A DNA stretch of 5,015 nt, taken from positions 1 through 5,015 of the forward strand of contig JAGOBT010000294.1 in the NCBI GenBank assembly GCA_017999135.1, read 5' to 3'. Shown piece by piece: positions 1 through 5,015 of this stretch. The DNA comes from Burkholderiaceae bacterium (GTDB taxonomy: Bacteria > Pseudomonadota > Gammaproteobacteria > Burkholderiales > Burkholderiaceae_C). The translations under genes were made by a program, and so were the position numbers. Position 1 is the first letter of the stretch. Every line of letters begins with the position of its first letter. The notes below the pieces were generated by a model. That model was not told where the DNA came from and did no database searches. It saw nothing but the letters and a program-made list of their open reading frames with translations.

Positions 1-80
1 CCCTTGCATCAGGCAGGGTGGCGGGCGCCGCGGTGCTGGCACAGTATCGCAACACCACCCAGCCGACCCCGGCCACTGCC

Positions 81-1802
81 ATGCCCACCCTTGCCACCCG
101 CCCGCACCACGCCATCTGGCCCAAGCGCCTGCCGCGCACGCTGCAGCTGCCCGAGACCACCCTGTGGTTCAACCTCGAGGTCAGCGCCCGCCGCTATCCG
201 CAGAAGCCGGCCTACCTGTTCTTCGGCCAGCCGCTGCGCTATGCCGACTTGCTGGCCCAGGCCGAGGCGCTGGCCGGCTGGCTGCAGGCCCAGGGCGTGC
301 AGAAGGGCGACCGCGTGGCGGTGTTCATGCAGAACTGCCCGCAGTTCGTGGTCGCCGTGCATGCGGTGCTGCGCGCCGATGCGGTGGTGGTGCCGGTCAA
401 CCCGATGAACAAGGCCGACGAACTGCCGCACTACATCACCGACCCAGGCACCGTGCTGTGCATCACCACCGCCGACCTGGCCGGCACGGTGGCCGAGGCC
501 AATGCCCAGCTGCCGCCGGCGCAGCAGCTGCGCCACATCCTGGCCACCCGCTTCACCGATGCCATGCCCGCCGTGCTGGACCCGGCGGAAACCCCGGCGC
601 CGCCCATCCTGCAGTGGCTGCTGGCCGACCCGCCGCTGCCGGCGGCCAGCGCCACCACCGGCGTCACCCGCTGGGCGGATGCCCTGGCGTTCGGGCGCCA
701 ACCGGGCCACCGGCCCGGCCCGCACACCGCCGGCCCCGACGACCTGGCCCTGCTGCCCTACACCAGCGGCACCACCGGCCTGCCCAAGGGCTGCATGCAC
801 ACCCACCGCACGCTGATGCACAACGTGATGGCCTCGGCCATCTGGGGCTTCAGCACGCCCGAGGCGGTGAGCCTGGGCGTGGTGCCGATGTTCCACATCA
901 CCGGCTTCATCTTCGGCTGCCTGGGCACGGTGGCCGGCGCCACCACCACGGTGATGCTGCCGCGCTGGGACCGTGAACTGGCCGGCCGGCTGATCGCCCG
1001 CCACCAGGTGTCGCACTGGACCTGCATCCCCACGATGATCATCGACCTGTTCGCCAGCCCGAACTACGCCAGCTTCGACCTGCGCAGCCTGAAGTTCCTG
1101 TCGGGCGGCGGCGCGGCCATGCCGCAGGCGGTTGCGCAGCGGCTGCAGGACGAATTCAACATCACCTTCGCCGAGGGCTACGGCCTGACCGAGACCGCCG
1201 CGCCCAGCCACAGCAACCCGCCCGAGCGGGCCAAGCTGCAGTGCCTGGGCATCCCGGTGATCGGCACCGACAGCCGCATCATCGACCCCGATACCCTGCA
1301 GGAACTGCCGCCCGGCGAGGCCGGCGAGATCGTGATCTGCGGCCCGCAGGTGTTCCAGGGCTACTGGCGCCACCCCGACGCCACGCAGGCGGCCTTCATC
1401 GACCTGGACGGCAAGCGCTTCTTCCGCACGGGCGACCTGGGGCGCATGGACGAGGAAGGTTATTTCTTCATCACCGACCGGCTCAAGCGCATGATCAACG
1501 CCAGCGGCTTCAAAGTGTGGCCCAGCGAGGTGGAGCTGATGCTGTTCAAGTGCCCGCTGGTGCAGGAAGCCTGCGTGATCAGCAGCCGCGACGCCTACCG
1601 CGGCGAGACGGTGAAGGCGGTGGTGGTGCTGCGCGCCGAGCACCGCGCCACCGCCCAGCCCGAGGACATCATCGCCTGGGCGCGTGCGCACATGGCGGCC
1701 TACAAGGTGCCCAAGATCGTGCAGTTTGCCCACGCCCTGCCCAAGAGCGGATCAGGCAAGGTGATGTGGCGCCTGCTGCAGGAGCAGGAAGCCGCGGCCT
1801 GA
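81..1802 (+). CDS. AMP-forming acyl-CoA synthetase (fatty-acid/carboxylate--CoA ligase)
   Basis: This enzyme of the acyl-adenylate-forming (ANL) superfamily uses ATP to turn a carboxylic acid into an acyl-AMP and then an acyl-CoA, probably in the cytoplasm. With the start at 81 it has 573 residues, normal for the family. The phosphate-binding loop TSGTTGLPKG lies at residues 228-237. The adenine-binding motif EGYGLTETA is at 365-373, and RTGDLG, with the ribose-binding Asp452, at 449-454. The hinge region DRLKRMINASGFKVWP is at 466-481. The C-terminal GSGK carries the adenylation lysine, Lys560. All catalytic motifs look intact. The ATG at 81 is preferred because the protein from there (TRPHHAIWPKRLP) resembles the N-termini of homologues I remember. 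No clear Shine-Dalgarno precedes it, and an in-frame GTG at 18 is an alternative. The frame is open to the left edge. It converges with the DUF924 gene. The substrate cannot be read from the sequence; medium- or long-chain fatty acids or aromatic acids are possible. Confidence 0.93.
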   Translation: MPTLATRPHHAIWPKRLPRTLQLPETTLWFNLEVSARRYPQKPAYLFFGQPLRYADLLAQAEALAGWLQAQGVQKGDRVAVFMQNCPQFVVAVHAVLRADAVVVPVNPMNKADELPHYITDPGTVLCITTADLAGTVAEANAQLPPAQQLRHILATRFTDAMPAVLDPAETPAPPILQWLLADPPLPAASATTGVTRWADALAFGRQPGHRPGPHTAGPDDLALLPYTSGTTGLPKGCMHTHRTLMHNVMASAIWGFSTPEAVSLGVVPMFHITGFIFGCLGTVAGATTTVMLPRWDRELAGRLIARHQVSHWTCIPTMIIDLFASPNYASFDLRSLKFLSGGGAAMPQAVAQRLQDEFNITFAEGYGLTETAAPSHSNPPERAKLQCLGIPVIGTDSRIIDPDTLQELPPGEAGEIVICGPQVFQGYWRHPDATQAAFIDLDGKRFFRTGDLGRMDEEGYFFITDRLKRMINASGFKVWPSEVELMLFKCPLVQEACVISSRDAYRGETVKAVVVLRAEHRATAQPEDIIAWARAHMAAYKVPKIVQFAHALPKSGSGKVMWRLLQEQEAAA

Positions 1803-1810
1803 GTGCCGCG
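1793..1810. terminator. Candidate hairpin between convergent genes
   Basis: CGCGGC at 1793-1798 and GCCGCG at 1805-1810 form a perfect 6-bp stem with a 6-base loop, CTGAGT, that holds the ligase stop codon TGA (1800-1802). The hairpin sits at the junction of two convergent genes whose stops are 11 bases apart, where a shared bidirectional terminator would be expected. No T-rich tract follows on either strand, so it is not a classical intrinsic terminator, and GC-rich DNA makes such stems by chance. Confidence 0.25.
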
Positions 1811-1813
1811 CGG

Positions 1814-2404
1814 TCAGAACCCCGAGCCCGGCGTCAGCAGAAAGGCCGCTTCCTCGGCCGTGCTGGCCCGGCCCAGCGCCGCGTTGCGGTGCGGAAAGCG
1901 GCCGAAGCGGGCCACGATGTCCAGGTGCTTCTGTGCCCACACCACCAGGTCGGCGCGGGCCGGTTCGTCGGCCGCCAGCTGCTGGTACAGCTGCACGGCG
2001 GTGCGCTGGTGCGACAGGTCTTCGGCATGCTCGAACGGCAGGTAGGCAAACTGCCGCTGCACGCCGGTCAGTGAGCGGTCGGCGCCGCTGGCCACCAGGG
2101 CGCGCGCGGTCTGCAGCGCCATCGCGTCGCCGGCAAAGGCGCGCGCCGTGCCGCGGAAGGCGTTGCGGGTGAACTGGTCGAGCACGATCACCAGGGCCAG
2201 CGCCGGCAGCGGCGCCACCGGGCGGGTCAGCCAGTCGTCGATGTCGCCGATCAGGGCGCGCTCGATCAGCGGGCCGAAGCGCTGGCGGATCTGCGCATCG
2301 AAGGCGTCGTCCTTCTGGAACCACTGCGGCCGTGGCTGGGCATGGCCAGGGTCGTCGGGCGGGCCGAACCAGAAGTCGAGCACGGCCAGGGCGTCGGTGT
2401 GCAT
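1814..2404 (-). CDS. DUF924 family protein of unknown function
   Basis: This 196-residue protein is full length for the DUF924 family, whose members are about 180-200 residues and predicted to be mostly alpha-helical. Its biochemical role is not established. The family's characteristic blocks are all visible: LDFWFG at residues 9-14, WFQKDDAFD at 28-36, VLDQFTRNAFRGT at 74-86, YLPFEHAED at 121-129 and RFGRFPHRNAALGR at 166-179, followed by STAEE at 181-185. There is no signal peptide or membrane segment, so a cytoplasmic location is likely. The ATG at 2404 has a good Shine-Dalgarno (AAGG) six bases upstream. It lies only 11 bases after the Bug-family gene, so co-transcription and perhaps translational coupling are likely. 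The conserved Asp, Arg, His and Glu residues suggest a binding or catalytic site, but this is inference. Family assignment is confident; function is not. Confidence 0.9.
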   Translation of the reverse strand: MHTDALAVLDFWFGPPDDPGHAQPRPQWFQKDDAFDAQIRQRFGPLIERALIGDIDDWLTRPVAPLPALALVIVLDQFTRNAFRGTARAFAGDAMALQTARALVASGADRSLTGVQRQFAYLPFEHAEDLSHQRTAVQLYQQLAADEPARADLVVWAQKHLDIVARFGRFPHRNAALGRASTAEEAAFLLTPGSGF

Positions 2405-2410
2405 GCGTGG

Positions 2411-2414
2411 CCTT
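2411..2414 (-). promoter_or_regulatory. Ribosome binding site for the DUF924 gene
   Basis: On the minus strand AAGG stands six bases before the ATG at 2404 and directly after the stop codon of the upstream binding-protein gene (TGA, 2418-2416). It supports the chosen start. The close packing of stop, Shine-Dalgarno and start would let ribosomes finishing the upstream gene reinitiate here. Confidence 0.6.
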
Positions 2415-2415
2415 G

Positions 2416-3438
2416 TCAGTCCAGCTTGGCGCCGGAGGTCTTGACCGCCTGCGCCCAGCGCGGCATCTCGGCGGCCAGGAAGCGGGTGAAGTCTTCATGC
2501 CCCAGGAACGCCGGGTCGGCCCCCTGCTGCACCATGCGGATGCGGATCTCGGGGTTGTCGAGCACCGCCTTGAAGGCGGCCGACAGCTTGTCGAGCACGG
2601 GCCTGGGCGTGCCTGCGGGCGCCAGCACGCCGTAGAAGCCCACCACCTCGAAGCCCTTGATGCCGCTCTCGATCAGCGTGGGCGTGTCGGGCAGGGCCAC
2701 GCTGCGCTGGGCGCTGGTGACGGCCAGGGCGCGCAGCTTGCCGGCCTTGACGTACTGCGCCGCCTGCGGCACCGATTCGGCCATCAGCTGCACCTGGCCG
2801 GCCATCAGGTCGGTGAAGGCCGGCGCGCTGCCCTTGTACGGGATGTGCACGATGAAGGTGCCGGTGGCCGCCTTGAACATCTCGGGCACCAGGTGGCTGA
2901 TGCCGCCATTGCCGGCCGAGCCGTAGTTCAGCTGGCCCGGCTTGGCCTTGGCCAGCGCCACCAGTTCGGCCACCGTCCTGGCCGGCACGGCCGGGTGCAC
3001 CACCAGCGCCAGCGGCTGCTGGGCGGTGCGCGCCACCGGGGCAAAGTCCTTCAGCGTCTGGTACGGCAGCCTGGTGTAGACGGCCGGGTTGATCACCATG
3101 GTGCCGGTGTTGGCCATCAGCAGGGTGTGGCCGTCGGGGGCGCTCTGCGCCACCGCCTGCGCGCCCACGGTGCCGCCGGCGCCGGCTTTGTAGTCGATGA
3201 CCACCGGCTGGCCCAGTTGCGCGGCCAGCTTGTCGGCCAGCAGGCGGGCATGGGCGTCCAGCGGCCCGCCGGCCGGGAAGCCCACCAGGATGGTGACCGG
3301 CTTGGTCGGGAACGCCTGGGCCAGCGCAGCGGCTGGCACCAGCAGTGCGGCGGCAGCCAGTGCCAGCGCGGCGCGGCGCCGGGTGCCGGTGGCAGGTGTG
3401 ATGCCCGGGGCATCGGCAACATGGGGAAAGGTGCGCAT
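2416..3438 (-). CDS. Bug/TctC-type tripartite tricarboxylate transporter substrate-binding protein
   Basis: This 340-residue protein is a periplasmic solute-binding protein of the Bug family (Bordetella uptake gene, TctC-like). Family members bind small solutes such as carboxylic acids, amino acids or nicotinate and deliver them to TctA/TctB-type permeases. A signal peptide is evident: basic RRR at residues 20-22, an Ala/Leu-rich core at 23-39 and a probable cleavage after ALA at 38-40, before QAFPTKP. The 19-residue stretch before RRR is unusually long, and T19-R20-R21 resembles the start of a Tat signal, so the export route is uncertain. Family blocks are FPAGGPLDAHAR (54-65), AGAGG (85-89), PDGHTLLMAN (101-110), LNYGSAGNGG (170-179) and HIPYKG (198-203). 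The usual ENRPGAGG-like loop is replaced by DYKAGAGG. The ATG at 3438 is the only start found before the signal core, though no clear Shine-Dalgarno precedes it. No permease gene is in the window, as is common for orphan Bug proteins. The ligand is unknown. Confidence 0.93.
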   Translation of the reverse strand: MRTFPHVADAPGITPATGTRRRAALALAAAALLVPAAALAQAFPTKPVTILVGFPAGGPLDAHARLLADKLAAQLGQPVVIDYKAGAGGTVGAQAVAQSAPDGHTLLMANTGTMVINPAVYTRLPYQTLKDFAPVARTAQQPLALVVHPAVPARTVAELVALAKAKPGQLNYGSAGNGGISHLVPEMFKAATGTFIVHIPYKGSAPAFTDLMAGQVQLMAESVPQAAQYVKAGKLRALAVTSAQRSVALPDTPTLIESGIKGFEVVGFYGVLAPAGTPRPVLDKLSAAFKAVLDNPEIRIRMVQQGADPAFLGHEDFTRFLAAEMPRWAQAVKTSGAKLD

Positions 3439-3457
3439 AGGCGCCGCATTCTGCCCA

Positions 3458-3489
3458 AGCGCCGACGGCCCGCCCAGGCGTCGGCTGCT
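3458..3489. other. Inverted repeat in the peptidase-Bug intergenic gap
   Basis: The 69-base gap 3439-3507 holds a 7-bp perfect inverted repeat, GCCGACG (3461-3467) and CGTCGGC (3479-3485), with an 11-base loop. It extends by three more pairs (AGC/GCT) if one T at 3486 is bulged. A second small stem, GGCG/CGCC, lies at 3490-3501, nearer the peptidase stop. On the minus strand these stems follow the peptidase gene and precede the Bug gene. They could act as an attenuating or RNA-stabilising structure. No T tract follows. I saw no convincing -35/-10 promoter in this gap. Confidence 0.25.
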
Positions 3490-3507
3490 GGCGCGGGCGC
3501 CTGTGGC

Positions 3508-5015
3508 TCAGGTGGGACCGGCTTCCCCCAGCGCCTGCCACAGGAAGGCGAACTCCAGCGCCAGCATGTCGGCCTTCTGGGCGTTGTCGGCCGCGCCGGC
3601 ATGGCCGCCCTCGGTGTTCTCGAAGTAGAGCGGCGTGTGGCCCAGTGCCAGCATCTTCGCGGCCATCTTGCGGGCGTGCCCGGGGTGCACGCGGTCGTCT
3701 CGGGTGCTGGTGGTGAACAGCAGCTTCGGCAGCGCCATGCCGGGGCGCAGGTTCTGGTAGGGGCTGTAGCCTGCGATCCAGGCCCATTGCTCCGGCAGGT
3801 CGGGGTTGCCGTATTCGGCCATCCACGACGCGCCGGCCAGCAGGCGGTGGTAGCGGCGCATGTCCAGCAGCGGCACCTGGCACAGCACGGCGCCGAACAG
3901 CTCGGGCCGCTGCAGCAGCACCGCGCCCACCAGCAGGCCGCCGTTGCTGCCGCCCTGGATGGCCAGGCGCTGCGGGCGTGTCACGCCACGGGCGATCAGG
4001 TGCTCGGCCACGGCGGCGAAGTCGTCGTAGCTGCGCTGCTTGTGGGCGCCGATGGCCGCCTGGTGCCAGGCGGGGCCGAATTCACCGCCGCCGCGGATGT
4101 TGGCCACCGCCACCACGCCGCCATGCGCCAGCCAGGCCGTGCCCCAGCCGGCTGAGTACACCGGCAGCTTGGCGATCTCGAAGCCGCCGTAGCCGTTCAG
4201 CAGCGTGGGGTGGCTGCCGTCCAGCACCAGGCCCTGCCGCGCCACCAGGAAGTAGGGCACGCGCGTGCCGTCCTGCGAGGTGGCCCAGTGCTGCTGCACT
4301 TGCAGGCCGCTGGCGTCGAAGAAGGCCGAGCGGGCCTTCAGCGGCTGCAGGGGCCGGCCATCGGTGTGGCCCAGCAGCAGGCAATCAGGCGTGAGGAAAT
4401 CGGTGTAGCCCAGCAGGAACTGCTCGGCCAGCGGGTCGGCCTGTTCGTCGTCGCCCAGCGCGTCGTCATGCAGGGTCTGCAAGGCCAGGCTGCCGGGGTG
4501 GGGCGCGTCGATGGCGCGGTGCACCCAGCCATCGGCCTGCGGCTGGCAGGCTTCCAGCCGGCCGGCCACGTTGTCCAGCACCTGCAGCAGCACCTGGCTG
4601 GCGGTGGTGCCAAACCCCTGCAGTGAGCGGCTGGCCGTGGGCGTGAACAGCGCCTGCAGCGGTGGCATGTCGGCATCGCCCTGCGCGGCCAGCACTGCCG
4701 CCGCGTCGCCCGCCAGCAGGCTGCCGGCCGGCCACACCGTGCCGGCCGGCGCCCAGTCGCTGCGCAGCTGCAGCAGGGCCTGGTCGTGCCAGAAACTGAT
4801 CTGCGCGTCGCTGGGGATGGCGATCTTGTGCGGCCGGTCGTCCGGGCCCAGCAGGAACTGCTCGCTGTTGTAGAAGTCGGTGGCACGGTTGAGGATGGTG
4901 CGCTGCAACCTGGGCCGGTGGTCGATCCAGGCGGACACCCAGACGTCCTGCGCCAGGCCCTCGAACAGCACCGGTGCATCGGCCAGCGGCGTGCCGCGCC
5001 GCCAGCGCCGCACCG
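3508..5015 (-). CDS. Prolyl oligopeptidase family serine peptidase (S9A), N-terminus off the window
   Basis: The visible 501 residues are the C-terminal two thirds of a prolyl oligopeptidase, which cleaves short peptides after proline. The reading frame runs off the right edge. Comparison with mammalian prolyl oligopeptidase (about 710 residues) suggests about 200 residues are missing, so the GTG at 5013 is not taken as a start. Residues 1 to about 240 of the fragment are the rest of the beta-propeller, and the remainder is the alpha/beta-hydrolase domain. The catalytic triad is intact: Ser356 in GGSNGGLL (codon 3946-3948), Asp439 in TRDDRVHP (3697-3699) and His471 in EGGHAG (3601-3603). Tyr275 in NGYGGF matches the oxyanion Tyr473 of the porcine enzyme, and NIRGGGEFG is also conserved. 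Whether it carries a signal peptide cannot be seen. It is followed after 69 bases by the Bug-family gene on the same strand. Oligopeptidase B or an acylaminoacyl peptidase is less likely because the prolyl-pocket residues are present. Confidence 0.93.
   Translation of the reverse strand, partial: VRRWRRGTPLADAPVLFEGLAQDVWVSAWIDHRPRLQRTILNRATDFYNSEQFLLGPDDRPHKIAIPSDAQISFWHDQALLQLRSDWAPAGTVWPAGSLLAGDAAAVLAAQGDADMPPLQALFTPTASRSLQGFGTTASQVLLQVLDNVAGRLEACQPQADGWVHRAIDAPHPGSLALQTLHDDALGDDEQADPLAEQFLLGYTDFLTPDCLLLGHTDGRPLQPLKARSAFFDASGLQVQQHWATSQDGTRVPYFLVARQGLVLDGSHPTLLNGYGGFEIAKLPVYSAGWGTAWLAHGGVVAVANIRGGGEFGPAWHQAAIGAHKQRSYDDFAAVAEHLIARGVTRPQRLAIQGGSNGGLLVGAVLLQRPELFGAVLCQVPLLDMRRYHRLLAGASWMAEYGNPDLPEQWAWIAGYSPYQNLRPGMALPKLLFTTSTRDDRVHPGHARKMAAKMLALGHTPLYFENTEGGHAGAADNAQKADMLALEFAFLWQALGEAGPT
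4723..4750. repeat. Paired 10-bp palindrome inside the peptidase gene
   Basis: GCCGGCCGGC occurs at 4723-4732 and again at 4741-4750, separated by eight bases. Each copy is its own reverse complement, so the pair is both a direct and an inverted repeat and could fold as a 10-bp stem with an 8-base loop. It encodes a repeated Pro-Ala-Gly in the propeller region (APAGTVWPAGS). Codon bias for CCG, GCC and GGC is a sufficient explanation. Confidence 0.5.

Noticed and set aside
1..80. Possible promoter (TTGCAT at 4-9, CAGTAT at 41-46)
   Set aside because: The spacing between the two hexamers is about 31 bases, far from the usual 16-18, and neither matches well. I do not call a promoter.
702..718. 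Perfect 7-bp stem CCGGGCC/GGCCCGG with a 3-base loop
   Set aside because: It lies inside the ligase coding region before the phosphate-binding loop, and short GC palindromes are expected by chance at this base composition. Nothing links it to a regulatory role.
9..1733. A 574-codon open frame antisense to the acyl-CoA synthetase
   Set aside because: Its translation is rich in Gly, Ala, Arg, His and Gln with no recognisable motif. It mirrors the ligase codons, and long stop-free antisense frames are expected in GC-rich genes with G/C third positions.
2495..3883. A 462-codon minus-strand frame overlapping both the Bug and peptidase genes in another frame
   Set aside because: It crosses two genes with clear catalytic or family motifs, and its own translation is Arg/Ala/Gly/Pro-rich without any motif. 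It is a shadow frame.
2332..4155. A 607-codon plus-strand open frame opposite the Bug and peptidase genes
   Set aside because: It spans two well-supported minus-strand genes and the gap between them. It has low-complexity Gly/Arg/His/Gln composition and no family motif, so it is a composition artefact.
1..5015. Signs of mobile elements, CRISPR, defence, phage or toxin-antitoxin genes
   Set aside because: No transposase, integrase, regularly spaced repeat, tRNA or compositional break was found. All four genes have the same GC-rich codon style and belong to ordinary metabolic families or, for DUF924, an uncharacterised but common one.

Overview
The window is GC-rich (roughly 70% by eye), tightly packed chromosomal DNA. 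Strong third-position G/C bias leaves long open frames opposite real genes. The gene content points to a betaproteobacterium of the order Burkholderiales: a periplasmic substrate-binding protein of the Bug (tripartite tricarboxylate) type, an acyl-CoA synthetase whose wording closely resembles homologues I recall from Comamonadaceae-like bacteria, and a DUF924 protein. This assignment rests on remembered family resemblance, not a database search.

Layout, left to right: (1) an AMP-forming acyl-CoA synthetase on the + strand, complete at its stop, with a start most likely at 81; (2) an 11-base convergent junction with a GC-rich hairpin centred on the ligase stop codon; (3) three genes on the - strand, read right to left: a prolyl oligopeptidase whose N-terminal part lies beyond the right edge, then after a 69-base gap a secreted Bug-family solute-binding protein, then after only 11 bases a DUF924 protein. 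I see no RNA genes, CRISPR arrays, insertion sequences, integrases, phage genes or attachment sites. There is no stretch over 300 bases without a gene.

How the genes may work together: the binding protein and the DUF924 gene are close enough to share one mRNA and may be translationally coupled. The peptidase could be part of the same transcript, but the 69-base gap with GC-rich hairpins makes this less certain. The peptidase cleaves short proline-containing peptides, the Bug protein is expected to capture a small organic acid or related solute in the periplasm, and the ligase activates an unidentified carboxylic acid as a CoA thioester. A nutrient-scavenging theme fits, but nothing in the sequence ties the genes to one pathway.

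I looked for an undescribed system and did not find convincing evidence of one. This reads as an ordinary metabolic region. The points worth a second look are the unusual ligand-loop wording of the orphan Bug protein, the almost intact prolyl-specific active site of the peptidase, the uncharacterised DUF924 gene in this cluster, and a few GC hairpins.
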